A DNA stretch of 64,000 nt, from NCBI RefSeq assembly GCF_039503195.1, contig NZ_JBCJKP010000001.1:4526001-4590000 (forward strand), in the 5' to 3' direction. Below are positions 25,802 through 34,772 of this stretch, in pieces. Within the stretch, counting starts at the first letter, position 1, and each line of letters begins with the position of its first letter. This DNA is from Streptomyces mirabilis (GTDB lineage Bacteria > Actinomycetota > Actinomycetes > Streptomycetales > Streptomycetaceae). A model generated the notes under the pieces. The model searched no databases and was not told the origin of the DNA. It was given only the letters and a program-made list of their open reading frames with translations. The translations under genes were made by a program, and so were the position numbers.

Positions 25802-27316
25802 GTGGGCCAGGGGGACACCGGAATACGGGCCGCGGCGACGAAGCACCCATCGGCCTCGCGCAGCCGCAGGGGTGCCGTCGTCGCCGCCTTGATGCTCTCC
25901 ATGGCGCTGGCCGCGCTCGACTCCACCATCGTCTCCACGGCCGTACCGCAGATCGTCGGCGACCTCGGCGGCTTCTCCGTCTTCTCCTGGCTGTTCTCGG
26001 GCTATCTGCTCGCGGTGACGGTCACCCTGCCGGTGTACGGGAAGCTGTCCGACACCTTCGGCCGCAAGCCGGTCCTCGTCGCGGGCGCCGCCGTCTTCCT
26101 CCTCGGTTCGCTGCTGTGCGCCACCGCCTGGAACATGGCCGCGCTCATCGCCTTCCGGATCGTGCAGGGCCTGGGCGGCGGCGCGTTGCAGGGCACGGTG
26201 CAGACGCTCGCCGCGGACCTCTACCCGCTCAAGGAGCGCCCCAAGATCCAGGCCAAGCTGTCCACGGTGTGGGCGACCTCGGCGATCGCGGGCCCCTCCC
26301 TCGGCGGGGTTCTCGCCGCGTACGCCGACTGGCGCTGGATCTTTCTCATCAACCTGCCGATCGGCGCGCTGGCGCTGTGGCTGATCGTCCGCCATCTGCA
26401 CGAGCCGGTACGGGAGTCCTCCGGCCGTCGCCCCCGGATCGACTGGGCGGGCGCGCTGGCCGTCTTCGCCTGCGGCGGTGTGCTGCTCACCGCGCTGGTG
26501 CAGGGCGGGGTCGCCTGGGACTGGCTGTCGGCCCCGTCGCTCGCCCTGTTCGGTACGGGACTCGCGCTGATCGGTGCCGTGGTCCTGATCGAACGCCGGG
26601 CGGCCGAGCCGATCATCCCCGGCTGGGTGTGGCGGCGCCGCACGATCGCGGCCGTCAACCTGGCGCTCGGCGCACTGGGGTTGCTCATGGTCGCCCCCAC
26701 GGTGTTCCTGCCCACGTACGCGCAGGCGGTCCTCGGCCTGGCGCCCGTCGCCGCCGGATTCGTGCTCTCCGTATGGACGTTGAGCTGGCCGGTGTCGGCG
26801 GCGTTCAGCCAGCACGTCTACGGGCGGATCGGTTTCCGCAACACCGCGATGCTCGGCATCGGCACCGCGACCCTGATCCTGCTCGCCTTCCCCTTCCTGC
26901 CCTACCCCGGCGAGCCCTGGCAGCCGGCCCTGCTGATGCTCCTGCTGGGCGGCGCCCTGGGCCTCTTCCAACTCCCCCTGATCATCGGAGTCCAGTCGAC
27001 GGTCGGCTGGGAGGAGCGCGGCACGACGACGGCGTCGGTCCTCTTCTGCCGCCAGACCGGCCAGACCATCGGCGCGACCCTGTTCGGCGCGATCGCCAAC
27101 GGGGTGCTGGCCGCGCGGCTCGGCGGCGCCGGGGACCTGGACGCGGTGACGCGGGCGCTGGGCTCGGGCGCGCCCGCCGAGCATGTGCGCCACGCGGTCG
27201 CCGACGCGGTCCACGCCGTCTACCTCGGCGCGGCGGGCGCCGCCGCACTCGCCTTCCTGGTCCTGCTGTTCGTGGCACCGCGGCGTTTTCCGGTCCTCGG
27301 GAATCCCGGGGACTGA
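25802..27316 (+). CDS. MFS multidrug exporter, DHA2 (14-helix) type
   Basis: A 504-residue membrane protein with about 14 hydrophobic segments, as in the drug:H+ antiporter-2 family (EmrB/QacA-like). Helix 1 begins ALMLSMALAALDSTIVSTAV, with the Asp-Ser-Thr-Ile-Val motif D1 of the family. Motif A between helices 2 and 3 is GKLSDTFGRKPVLVAGA. Motif C-like glycine and proline spacing is at TSAIAGPSLGGVLAAYADWR. The frame opens at TTG 25769, but GTG 25802 has GGGGAGG eight bases upstream and gives the usual short cytoplasmic N-terminus. The substrate is unknown and no adjacent TetR gene is present. Confidence 0.92.
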   Translation: MGQGDTGIRAAATKHPSASRSRRGAVVAALMLSMALAALDSTIVSTAVPQIVGDLGGFSVFSWLFSGYLLAVTVTLPVYGKLSDTFGRKPVLVAGAAVFLLGSLLCATAWNMAALIAFRIVQGLGGGALQGTVQTLAADLYPLKERPKIQAKLSTVWATSAIAGPSLGGVLAAYADWRWIFLINLPIGALALWLIVRHLHEPVRESSGRRPRIDWAGALAVFACGGVLLTALVQGGVAWDWLSAPSLALFGTGLALIGAVVLIERRAAEPIIPGWVWRRRTIAAVNLALGALGLLMVAPTVFLPTYAQAVLGLAPVAAGFVLSVWTLSWPVSAAFSQHVYGRIGFRNTAMLGIGTATLILLAFPFLPYPGEPWQPALLMLLLGGALGLFQLPLIIGVQSTVGWEERGTTTASVLFCRQTGQTIGATLFGAIANGVLAARLGGAGDLDAVTRALGSGAPAEHVRHAVADAVHAVYLGAAGAAALAFLVLLFVAPRRFPVLGNPGD

Positions 27317-27410
27317 GAAGAGCCGGCCGCCCTGGGCGGCAGGGCCGGAGTGGAACTGTCGGTTAACTCCCGGTGCACATACGGGTAACACCGCGGGTCG
27401 TCGAAGTAAG

Positions 27411-27455
27411 CGCATACCGACCGCTCAGTTTGGTGAAAGCCTCACGCATACCGAC
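27411..27455 (+). promoter_or_regulatory. Direct repeats and inverted element before the acetate-symporter operon
   Basis: CGCATACCGAC occurs at 27411-27421 and again at 27445-27455. Between them is GTGA-N5-TCAC (27433-27445), a palindrome resembling a CRP/FNR-type half-site pair. These lie 86-130 bases ahead of the 27541 start, where an operator would be expected. Confidence 0.35.
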
Positions 27456-27540
27456 TACCTGCGAGTAGCGTGCGTGCCTCGCCCACCCCCCAACTCCCTG
27501 CGGTCCGCACCGGACCCGAGCCACGCAAGGAGATCACGGG

Positions 27541-28038
27541 ATGCAAGACGCGTTCTCGTCCCCCGAGCACCAGAGGCGGCACCAGCCGCCGTACGACCCG
27601 CTCCACCCACCGCCGCACTCGTCCCCGCACCCGTTCCCCCACCACACGTCGCCCGCGTACCTCACCTATCCCTGGCAACCGCAGCCCCAGCCACCCGAGC
27701 CCGAGAGAAAGCGACAACCGCGTCACCACGCACTCGGCCGGCACAGCGACATCCGCGTCCTGCGCGGCGCCTACCGCCGGCAACGACGGGTCGCGACGCT
27801 CACCGCGCTCGGCTACTTCACCCTCTTCCTCTTCCTGTCGGCGTTCGCGCCGGGGCTGATGGCGAGCGAAGTCTCCGGCGGACTGCCGACCGGGCTGCTG
27901 CTCGGCCTGCTCCAGGTGCCGGTGACCTGCCTGGCGATCGGGCTGTACGAGTACACCGCGCGCCGGCGCGTCGACCCGATCGCGGACCGGATCCGCCGGC
28001 AGACCCAGCTGGACGCGAAGCGGGAGGCGGCCCGATGA
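27541..28038 (+). CDS. DUF485 small membrane protein, symporter partner
   Basis: A 165-residue protein. The first ~75 residues are Pro/His-rich and hydrophilic (QRRHQPPYDPLHPPPHSSPH). They are followed by the DUF485 core with two membrane helices (LTALGYFTLFLFLSAFAPGL and GLLLGLLQVPVTCLAIGLYE) and the tail YTARRRVDPIADRIR. DUF485 proteins are encoded directly before ActP-type acetate symporters, as here, and are thought to assist them. An AAGGAG ribosome site precedes ATG 27541. The stop codon overlaps the next start (ATGA), so the pair is co-translated. The long Pro/His-rich extension is unusual for DUF485. Confidence 0.88.
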   Translation: MQDAFSSPEHQRRHQPPYDPLHPPPHSSPHPFPHHTSPAYLTYPWQPQPQPPEPERKRQPRHHALGRHSDIRVLRGAYRRQRRVATLTALGYFTLFLFLSAFAPGLMASEVSGGLPTGLLLGLLQVPVTCLAIGLYEYTARRRVDPIADRIRRQTQLDAKREAAR

Positions 28039-29681
28039 GCCAGGTGTCCGAGGTGACCGCCCTGACGAGCATGGTCGGGTTCAGCAGTTCCGCGCGGGCC
28101 ATGTCGCTGGTGGCGTTCACGGCCGTCGCCACGATCACGCTGCTGCTGTGCGTGATGACCGGACCGGACCGCGACGACCTCGACGAGTTCTACACGGGCT
28201 ACGGCTCCCTGTCGCCGATGCGCAACGGCCTCGCCATCGCCGGGGACTACATCTCCGCCGCGACCGTCCTCGGCACCGGCGGCGTCATCGCCCTCGCCGG
28301 GTACGACGGTGTCGTCCTCGCCCTCAGCACCGCCCTGTCGCTGATGCTGCTGATGTTCCTGCTGGCCGAACCGCTGCGCAACGCGGGCCGGTTCACCATG
28401 GGCGACGCGCTCGCACGACGGATGCCGGGGCGCGCGGTACGCATCACGGCGTGCGCCGCGACCCTCGTCGCCCTGCTGCCGCTGATGCTGGTCCAACTCG
28501 CCGGCGCGGGCGATCTGCTGGCCTTCATCCTCGGCTTCTCCAGCGACTCCCTCAAGACCGGCTGCATCATCGGCCTCGGCACACTGATGATCAGCTACGC
28601 GGCGATCGGCGGCATGAAGGGCACCGCCCTCATCCAGATCCTGAAGATCGTGATGCTGCTCGGCTCGGGCACCGTGGTCTCCGCCCTCATCCTGCAGCGC
28701 TTCGGCTGGGACCCCGGGGCCCTGTTCGACACCGCGGCCCGCAACAGCGGCGTCGGAACCGCGTTCCTGCACTCCGGCCTGCAGTTCGCGGGCGGACCCA
28801 ACCCCCGTATCGACATGATCAGTTCGGAGCTGACCGTGGTCCTCGGCGGCGCCTGCCTGCCGCACATCACCATGCGCATGTACACCGCGGGCAGCGCCCG
28901 CCAGGTCCGCCGCTCGATGTCCTGGGCGGTGCCCTGCGTGGCCGTCTTCGTGCTGGTCATCACGGTCGTCGGGTTCGGGGCCACGGCGCTGATCGGACGG
29001 ACCGTGATCGCGGCCGCCGACCCGCAGGGCAACACGGCGTACCTCCTGGGATCCAGGGCCGCGTTCGGACCGGACGTGTCGACGGCCGAGACCCTCCTCT
29101 TCACGACCGTGACGACAGCGATCTTCCTCACGCTCCTCGCCTCGGTCGCCGGGATGATCCTCGCCTGCGCCAACTCCCTCGCCCACGACGTGTTCGCCGG
29201 GCGGATCCGGGAGCTGTCCCCGCGCCGCGAGATGACCCTCGCCCGCGTCTCCGCGCTCGCGGTCGGCGCACCGGCGATCCTGCTCGCCACCTTCGTCCAG
29301 CACCGCAGCCTGCAACCCCTGGTCACGCTGTCGTTCTGCCTGGGCGCCTCGGCCATAGCGCCCGCGCTGGTCTACGGCCTCTTCTGGCGCCGCTACACCC
29401 GCACGGGCCTCCTGTGCACCCTCATCGGCGGAACGCTGACCGTCCTGATCCTCATGACCGGCACCAACCTGGTCTCCGGCTCCCCCACCTCGGCCTTCCC
29501 CGAGGCCGACTTCAACTGGTTCCCGTTCACCACCACCGGCCTCGTGTCCATTCCCCTGGGCTTCGCCTACGGATGGCTGGGGACGGTGATCTCCGGGCGC
29601 CGCAAGGCGCAGGAACAGCGCAGACAGTACGAGGCGGTGGAGGGGTGGATCCTGGCGGGGGCGGTACGGAGAACGCCGTAA
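28035..29681 (+). CDS. Cation/acetate symporter, ActP-like (SSS family)
   Basis: A 548-residue membrane protein with about 13 helices that should import acetate or related monocarboxylates with Na+ or H+. Family features: DDLDEFYTGYGSLSPMRNGL near residue 45, then AIAGDYISAATVLGTGGVIA, the helix-flanking YAAIGGMKGTALIQILKI, and PHITMRMYTAGSARQVRRSM around 280. The start ATG 28035 overlaps the DUF485 stop. The much longer open frame to 27183 is read-through of upstream DNA and is ignored. The end is followed four bases later by a GC-rich intergenic repeat. Confidence 0.92.
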   Translation: MSQVSEVTALTSMVGFSSSARAMSLVAFTAVATITLLLCVMTGPDRDDLDEFYTGYGSLSPMRNGLAIAGDYISAATVLGTGGVIALAGYDGVVLALSTALSLMLLMFLLAEPLRNAGRFTMGDALARRMPGRAVRITACAATLVALLPLMLVQLAGAGDLLAFILGFSSDSLKTGCIIGLGTLMISYAAIGGMKGTALIQILKIVMLLGSGTVVSALILQRFGWDPGALFDTAARNSGVGTAFLHSGLQFAGGPNPRIDMISSELTVVLGGACLPHITMRMYTAGSARQVRRSMSWAVPCVAVFVLVITVVGFGATALIGRTVIAAADPQGNTAYLLGSRAAFGPDVSTAETLLFTTVTTAIFLTLLASVAGMILACANSLAHDVFAGRIRELSPRREMTLARVSALAVGAPAILLATFVQHRSLQPLVTLSFCLGASAIAPALVYGLFWRRYTRTGLLCTLIGGTLTVLILMTGTNLVSGSPTSAFPEADFNWFPFTTTGLVSIPLGFAYGWLGTVISGRRKAQEQRRQYEAVEGWILAGAVRRTP

Positions 29682-29684
29682 GGG

Positions 29685-29767
29685 TCAACGCCCCGCAAGG
29701 GGCGCGAGGCGTTGACGTCGTGCGGCTCCGCCGCGTGGGCGCGAGCAGCCGCAACCCGCCCGCAGCG
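29685..29767. repeat. Streptomyces intergenic GC-rich repeat, copy B
   Basis: The copy includes GGGTCAACGCCCCGCAAGG, GGCGCGAGGCGTTGAC, GCGGCTCCGCCGCG and GCCCGCAGCG. The arms AACGCC and GGCGTT make a terminator-like stem. It lies between the convergent symporter and DivIVA-like genes. Confidence 0.6.
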
Positions 29768-29791
29768 TAAGAACGACCCACACCTCGCCCA

Positions 29792-30678
29792 CTACTCCAC
29801 CGGCGTCCGCCCGGTCAGCGTCATGAGACTCCTCCGCACGTGTTCCATCTGCGCCCGTACGTCGTCCCACCGCTCCCCGTGCTCACGCAGCACCCGCTCC
29901 GTCTCCCGAACGATCCGCTCCTCACGAACACGAGCCTCGGCCACCACCTCAGCGGCTCGCGCCATCGCACCTTCCTGCTCGAGCCTGGCCGCCTCCTCGG
30001 CCTCGGAGAGGGCACGCTCGGCCTCGGCCAACGCGGCCTCGGCGCGCACCCCCCGCTTCACGTGGTGCGCGTCGAGCCCGGCCGCCCGCTCCACCGCCGC
30101 ACGCTCCGCCTCCTCCCAGCGCTCCGCGTGTTCCCTCTCCTGCTCGGCGAGGAAACCTTCGGTGCGCTGCCGCACCTCGCGCAACGCCGCCAGCGCCTCC
30201 CCCGGCCCTCCTTGACCGCGCGACGGGCGGCGATCCGCATCTCGTCGGCCTCGGCGCGGGCGGCGAGGAGACGGTGCCGGGCGCGCTCCTCGGCCTCGCC
30301 GCGCAACTCGTCGGCGTACGCCTGCGCCGCCTCACGCATGCGCCGCCCCTCCGCCTCGGCCTCCTCGACGGCCAGCCGGGCCGCGCTCCGCGCGTTCTCG
30401 CGCACCGCCGCGGCCTCCTCCTCGCCGAGCTCGCGAATCCGGCAGGCGCGCTCGCCGAGCGTCTCGTACGTCTGCGGGGCCAGCCGCGCCACGACCTCCC
30501 GCAGCCGCCCGACCTCAGCGTCCATCTCCTTGGCCAGGACGGTCAGCCGTGCGGCCCGTTCCCAGGCGGTGTCGCGGACCCGCGAGAGCGCAGCGAAGTA
30601 CGCGTCGACCTGCTCGGGACGGTAACCGCGTCCCCGTACGGTCACGAAGCCGTGCGGCGACACCGATGCGCTGCTCAT
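29792..30678 (-). pseudogene. DivIVA-like coiled-coil protein ('cellulose-binding protein' of Streptomyces), frameshifted
   Basis: From ATG 30678 the frame reads MSSASVSPHGFVTVRGRGYR and PEQVDAYFAALSRVRDTAWE, a DivIVA-type N-terminus, then a long Ala/Glu/Arg coiled coil to AVKEGRG. There it loses register. The next frame continues EALAALREVRQRTEGFLAEQ and runs as coiled coil to LTGRTPVE at 29792. One extra G in the GGGGG run near 30207-30211 would restore a single protein of ~295 residues. Streptomyces homologues are annotated as cellulose-binding, but the coiled coil suggests a cytoskeletal or polar-growth role. Codon bias is intact on both sides, so the lesion is either recent, a sequencing error, or a slippery site. 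Confidence 0.75.
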
Positions 30679-30794
30679 CCCTGGGCCCCTCTCCACTGTG
30701 CGACGTACAACACGATGTGGCGCACATCTTGGTGGATCAGGCGTAAGTGTTCATAACGCGACACTCCGCGCATTCGTAGCGGCCAGTCGCGTAA

Positions 30795-30834
30795 AAAGGG
30801 TTGGACCCGGTCATACGACCGGGTCCAACCCTTT
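30795..30834 (-). terminator. Rho-independent terminator
   Basis: An 18-base perfect stem (AAAGGGTTGGACCCGGTC at 30795-30812 with 30817-30834, loop four bases), followed on the minus strand by TTTTT. It ends the transcript of the genes at 33653-30864 and insulates the DivIVA-like gene. Confidence 0.85.
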
Positions 30835-30863
30835 CGGCTCCCTGACGGACCCTCAGCGCCGCA

Positions 30864-33653
30864 TCACAGCAGGCCGTCCCACATCTGCTCCAGCAGCACC
30901 GACCACCAACTCTCCGGCGAGCCGAGCGCCGCCGGGTCGAGCGAGGCGAGCTGCGCCTGGAAGTCGACGGTCCAACGGCCCGCCTGCTCCTGGTTGAGCC
31001 CGAACCGCAGCCGCCACATCCGGCCGAGCAGAGCCAGACAACGCGCGAACTCGGGCAGCCCCGTGTTCACGAACTGCGGCGGCACCGAGGCACCGCCCGG
31101 ACCCGCCTCCACCGGCACGGCCACGATGTTCGCGGTGCCGTACTGGACACAGATCGCCTTGCCGAAGTCACTGCCCATGACGAGGTACGAGCCCGCGTCC
31201 GCGGCCGGCTGCACCCCACGCTCCTGCGCCAGCTCGGCGAGCGTCGGCACCGGACGGCCCGGCTGCGCCTGCGCCCAGAAGAACGGGCCCATGTCGACCG
31301 GCAGTCCGGCCACCACCAGCGTGTGCGCCACGATGTTCGGCACACCCTGCCGCGACACCGCGGCCTGGTCGAACCGGAACAGACCAGGCCCGAACGCCGC
31401 CGCCAGCTCCTGCCCGATCGCCTCCGGCGGAACCGGCGGTGCGGGCTGCACCGGCGGAATCGGCGCCCGCACCGGCGCCGGACGCGCGGGACCGTCCGCC
31501 ACCTGGTGCAACTCGCCCTGATGCGCGAGGAGCTGGTGCATACCCTGCTGACGGCTCGCGTGATCCGTGCCGTACGGCGCGATGCTGGTGATCCGCGCCT
31601 GCGGCCAGCTCTCCCGGATCATCCGCGCGCAGTACGCGCCCGGCAGCTCGCACGACTCCAACTCCGTGTGCAGCTCCAGAACTTGCTGCGGCGGCACGTT
31701 CATCGCGCGCAGCTCGTGCAGGATCTGCCACTCCGGGTGCGGGGTCCCCGGCGCCGAGCGCCGGATCAACTGCTGCTCGGAACCGTCCTGCGCGCGGTAG
31801 CGCAGTACGGCCTGATACCCCGGCCCGACGGTCGGCTGACCTGCCTGCGGGTAGCCGTACGCCGGAGGCTGCTGCCCCGGGGGCATCGGCTGACCGGGCA
31901 TGGGCTGTCCGGGCATGGGCTGTCCGGCCATGGGCTGTCCCGGCATCGGCTGCGGCGCGCCCGGAGGCATGCCAGGGGCCTGCGGGGGCGGCGGTACGCC
32001 GGGACCGACGACCGGAGGACCGGCCGGAGGACCGGCCAGCATGGTGGCGGCGTGGTGGACACCGCCCGGGGGCGGGGTGCCCGGAGGCTGCGGAGCACCG
32101 GGCGCACCGGGTGCACCGGGTGCACCGGGCGTACCGGGCGTACCGGGAGGCTGGGGCGCGCCGGGAGCACCCGCGGGCGGACCCGCCAACATGGTCGCGG
32201 CGTGATGGACACCCCCGGGCGGCGTACCACCCGGAGGCTGCGGAGCGCCGGGCGCGCCAGGCACACCAGGAGCCCCTGGCCCGTTCGGGCCGAGCTGCGA
32301 GACGAGCTGCGTCGGTACGTACCCGCCCGCCGGGGTGCCCGGAGCACCGGGCCCGGACGACGGCGGCGGGGGCGGCGGGGCGCTCCCCGGCCGCACACCC
32401 GGAACACCCGGGGCGCTCGGCGGAGGCGGCGCGCTCACGCCACCACCCCGCGCGCCCCTCGGCGGCGCCTGCGCCTTGCTCGTCGCGGCGTCGGCGATGT
32501 CACCGGCGTTCGGCGGCAGCGGCCGCGGCGGCGCGACGGGGGCCTGCCCCTGCGGGTACCCGTACCCGGGCCCACCGGGCGGAGGCGAGCCCTGCGGAAC
32601 ACCGGGCGGCGGAGGAGGAGGAGGCGTCCCGGGAGCGCCACCGGGCCCCTGCGGGTAGCCGTACGCGGCCGGCGGTCCAGAAGGAGGCGTGCCCTGCGGA
32701 ACACCAGGAACCGGCACACCAGGAGGCGGCGTGCCCGGCATGCCCGGTGCGCCCGGGCCTGCCTGTGGGTAGCCGTACGCCGGCGGGGCCGTGCGGTCGT
32801 CGACCGCGGGCGCCTGTGCCGTGCGCGGGAGTTGACTGCCGCCGGACATCAGAGCCGTCTTGGCGTCCGGGGTCACACCGGGCGGCGCACCCGGACCCGC
32901 CTTGTCGTCGGCGTCGGTCAGCGGCGGCGCGAACACGGTCGCCGGCAGCGGCACGGAACGGTCCTCGCCCCCGTCCCCGGCGGTGTCCGTTCCCGCCCAC
33001 GGAGTCGCCGAAGCGGGCACGCCCGGCGCCCCCACAGCATCCCGCGGACCCGCGTCCCGCTCGTCACCGGTCGCGGCGGCGGGCCACGGCGGCGGCGCGT
33101 CCGAAGGAGAAGAAGGAGCGGGAGGAGAAGACGGGGAGGGGGGCATCGAACCACCCGCCGCGGAAGCCCGGTTGGCAGGGGAACCCGCGTGGGAACCCGC
33201 ACCGGAACCCGCACCGACGCCGCCCCCGGTACCCGCGCCATGGGCACCGCCGGCCGTCGCACCCGCCCGCCGATCCGGAATACCCAGCTTGTCCGCCGCC
33301 TCCTGCAACCACTCCGGAGGGCTCAGCAAGAACGACGTCTGGTTCAGATCGACCCGGGCCGGAGGCGCCGGGGCCGCTTCCGGGGACGCCTGCGGCACCC
33401 CGTACTCCTCCTCGTACCGGCGGATCACCTCACCGACCGGCAGCCCGGGCCAGAGCGTCGCCTCCCCGCTGTCCCGCGCGATGACGAGCCGCTGCGCGCC
33501 CCCGTCGGAACGCGGACCGTCGACGCGGTCCTCGGCCCACACCACGAACCCGAGTTCGAACTCCCGCACCCGCACCTCACGGTGCTGGTACCCGGGCACC
33601 TCGCCGTTGATCCACTCTTCCGCGCGCTCCTGCGCCTGCGCGAAGGTCACCAT
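30864..33653 (-). CDS. YrhB - Pro/Gly linker - deaminase - SUKH-4 fusion protein
   Basis: A 929-residue protein without signal peptide. Residues 1-85 (VTFAQAQERAEEWINGEVPG to VIRRYEEEYG) resemble the YrhB/Imm35-type domain. Residues ~120-590 are low-complexity Pro/Gly/Ala with collagen-like GAP triplets, four YGYPQ motifs and two copies of HHAATMLAGPPAG. At ~610-710 lies a deaminase-like domain with HPEWQILHEL (HxE, ~639) and ESCELPGAYC (C-x6-C, ~671), which gives the Zn ligands and catalytic Glu. Residues ~735-929 are SUKH-4-like (FGPGLFRFDQAAV, YLVMGSDFGKAICV, ending LLEQMWDGLL). ATG 33653 was chosen over the upstream frame start because it follows GGGAG and begins the YrhB motif. It lies seven bases after the upstream gene, in an operon. 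A role as a self-inhibited effector, or as an immunity protein with a deaminase-fold binder, is inferred. Confidence 0.82.
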   Translation of the reverse strand: MVTFAQAQERAEEWINGEVPGYQHREVRVREFELGFVVWAEDRVDGPRSDGGAQRLVIARDSGEATLWPGLPVGEVIRRYEEEYGVPQASPEAAPAPPARVDLNQTSFLLSPPEWLQEAADKLGIPDRRAGATAGGAHGAGTGGGVGAGSGAGSHAGSPANRASAAGGSMPPSPSSPPAPSSPSDAPPPWPAAATGDERDAGPRDAVGAPGVPASATPWAGTDTAGDGGEDRSVPLPATVFAPPLTDADDKAGPGAPPGVTPDAKTALMSGGSQLPRTAQAPAVDDRTAPPAYGYPQAGPGAPGMPGTPPPGVPVPGVPQGTPPSGPPAAYGYPQGPGGAPGTPPPPPPPGVPQGSPPPGGPGYGYPQGQAPVAPPRPLPPNAGDIADAATSKAQAPPRGARGGGVSAPPPPSAPGVPGVRPGSAPPPPPPSSGPGAPGTPAGGYVPTQLVSQLGPNGPGAPGVPGAPGAPQPPGGTPPGGVHHAATMLAGPPAGAPGAPQPPGTPGTPGAPGAPGAPGAPQPPGTPPPGGVHHAATMLAGPPAGPPVVGPGVPPPPQAPGMPPGAPQPMPGQPMAGQPMPGQPMPGQPMPPGQQPPAYGYPQAGQPTVGPGYQAVLRYRAQDGSEQQLIRRSAPGTPHPEWQILHELRAMNVPPQQVLELHTELESCELPGAYCARMIRESWPQARITSIAPYGTDHASRQQGMHQLLAHQGELHQVADGPARPAPVRAPIPPVQPAPPVPPEAIGQELAAAFGPGLFRFDQAAVSRQGVPNIVAHTLVVAGLPVDMGPFFWAQAQPGRPVPTLAELAQERGVQPAADAGSYLVMGSDFGKAICVQYGTANIVAVPVEAGPGGASVPPQFVNTGLPEFARCLALLGRMWRLRFGLNQEQAGRWTVDFQAQLASLDPAALGSPESWWSVLLEQMWDGLL

Positions 33654-33660
33654 CGGACGT

Positions 33661-34647
33661 TCACTCCCCCAGGGAAGAGACAGGAACGGCGCGCGCGAAG
33701 CCACCGTCCACCATCAGGTTCGCCACCGTCTCCAACTCCGGCGGATTGCCCGCGAGTCGGGACAGGAACTGGTCGAAGTCGGCGCCGCAGGGCAGCAACA
33801 GCCGCTGCACACGCTCGGCCGGCGGCCAGGCGTCCTGGTCGCGGGCATCGTCGTACGCGCAGAACCAGACCGACCCGATCGCGTCACCCTTCACCTTGAC
33901 GGCGAGCAGGCCGCCCTGCACGAATCCGACGCACAGATAATCCTTGGTCAGATGGTCGCGCAGGCACTTGTTGATGTAGACGAGGTCGTTCACGGCGGCT
34001 TCCTCGCGCACCGTGAAGAACGGCTGGTCCACCAGCAGACCCAGTTCCGCGTCGAGCGCGGCACCGACCGGCGCGCACCCGCCCGCGGCCTTCAGGAAGG
34101 ACCGATAGGCGCCCGGCAGCCGATAGCCGAGATCCTCCTCGACCCCGAGCACCTGCTGCTCGCTCACCGCGACCGACGACTTCGGCAGCCCGAAGTGCGC
34201 GGGCCGCGTGTCCTGCAACGGACGCGTCCCCCGCTTGCCGTGATCGACGGCCGCCGTCGCGATGCCGCCGTGATGCCGCAACAGCGCCTTGACCTCCACG
34301 GGGACGAGCTCCATCCGCCGTGTGCCCCGCACATGGTGCCAGGTCCAGCCATGCGGAGTGGCCACGGACGGAATCGTGTCCCACAGGTCGTGCCCCGCGG
34401 TGGCGAGCGCGGCGTTCGCCGACACATAGTCCGTCAACCGCAGTTCGTCCACGCCGAAACCCTCCGGGGGCTCGGCGATCTCCGCGGCGGCACGCGCGTA
34501 CGGCGAGAAGTCGGGGTAGCCGTGCGCGTCGACCCGCACACCCCTGGGGTGGCGAGCGGCCCGGACCGGATCCGGGAAATGCACGACCTGCCCGGCGTAG
34601 GCCGCGTTCGGCGGCGCGGCTTGCTGCCCGAGCCGACCTGTCGTCAT
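33661..34647 (-). CDS. WHH-type HNH nuclease domain fused to SUKH/SMI1-KNR4 domain
   Basis: A 328-residue cytoplasmic protein. The N-terminal half has YPDFSPYARAAAEIAEPPEG, then the nuclease signature TWHHVRGTRRMELVP with VKALLRHHGGIA near residue 104, the His-rich metal site of the WHH branch of the HNH/EndoVII superfamily. The C-terminal half (~160-290) is a SUKH/SMI1-KNR4 fold (VEEDLGYRLPGAYRSFLKAA, GGCAPVG, VGFVQGGLLAVKV), the typical immunity fold. Nuclease toxin and immunity fold are thus in one chain. ATG 34647 is preceded by GGGGG. The earlier frame start (34722) adds an Arg-rich non-conserved lead. First gene of the operon with the YrhB-deaminase-SUKH-4 gene. Confidence 0.82.
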   Translation of the reverse strand: MTTGRLGQQAAPPNAAYAGQVVHFPDPVRAARHPRGVRVDAHGYPDFSPYARAAAEIAEPPEGFGVDELRLTDYVSANAALATAGHDLWDTIPSVATPHGWTWHHVRGTRRMELVPVEVKALLRHHGGIATAAVDHGKRGTRPLQDTRPAHFGLPKSSVAVSEQQVLGVEEDLGYRLPGAYRSFLKAAGGCAPVGAALDAELGLLVDQPFFTVREEAAVNDLVYINKCLRDHLTKDYLCVGFVQGGLLAVKVKGDAIGSVWFCAYDDARDQDAWPPAERVQRLLLPCGADFDQFLSRLAGNPPELETVANLMVDGGFARAVPVSSLGE

Positions 34648-34752
34648 GGCGGTTGCCCCCTGCGGCGTTCTCAATGGCTGTGTGGATCGCGGATATCGAC
34701 AGCCTATGCGGTGGGAAGACACCGGTCACCGGGCCTCCGGTTCCGTGACCTG

Positions 34753-34772
34753 CCGTCACCCCGCCGTGACGG
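34753..34772. promoter_or_regulatory. Inverted repeat in the divergent promoter of the deaminase/SUKH cluster
   Basis: CCGTCAC at 34753-34759 and GTGACGG at 34766-34772 form a perfect 7-bp palindrome with a six-base centre. A further CCGTGAC lies just upstream. The 228-base gap separates the two divergent gene pairs, so this is a candidate shared operator. Confidence 0.4.

Noticed and set aside
31323..33899. A plus-strand Arg-rich frame opposite the YrhB-deaminase fusion
   Set aside because: Reflects the low-complexity linker read in reverse.
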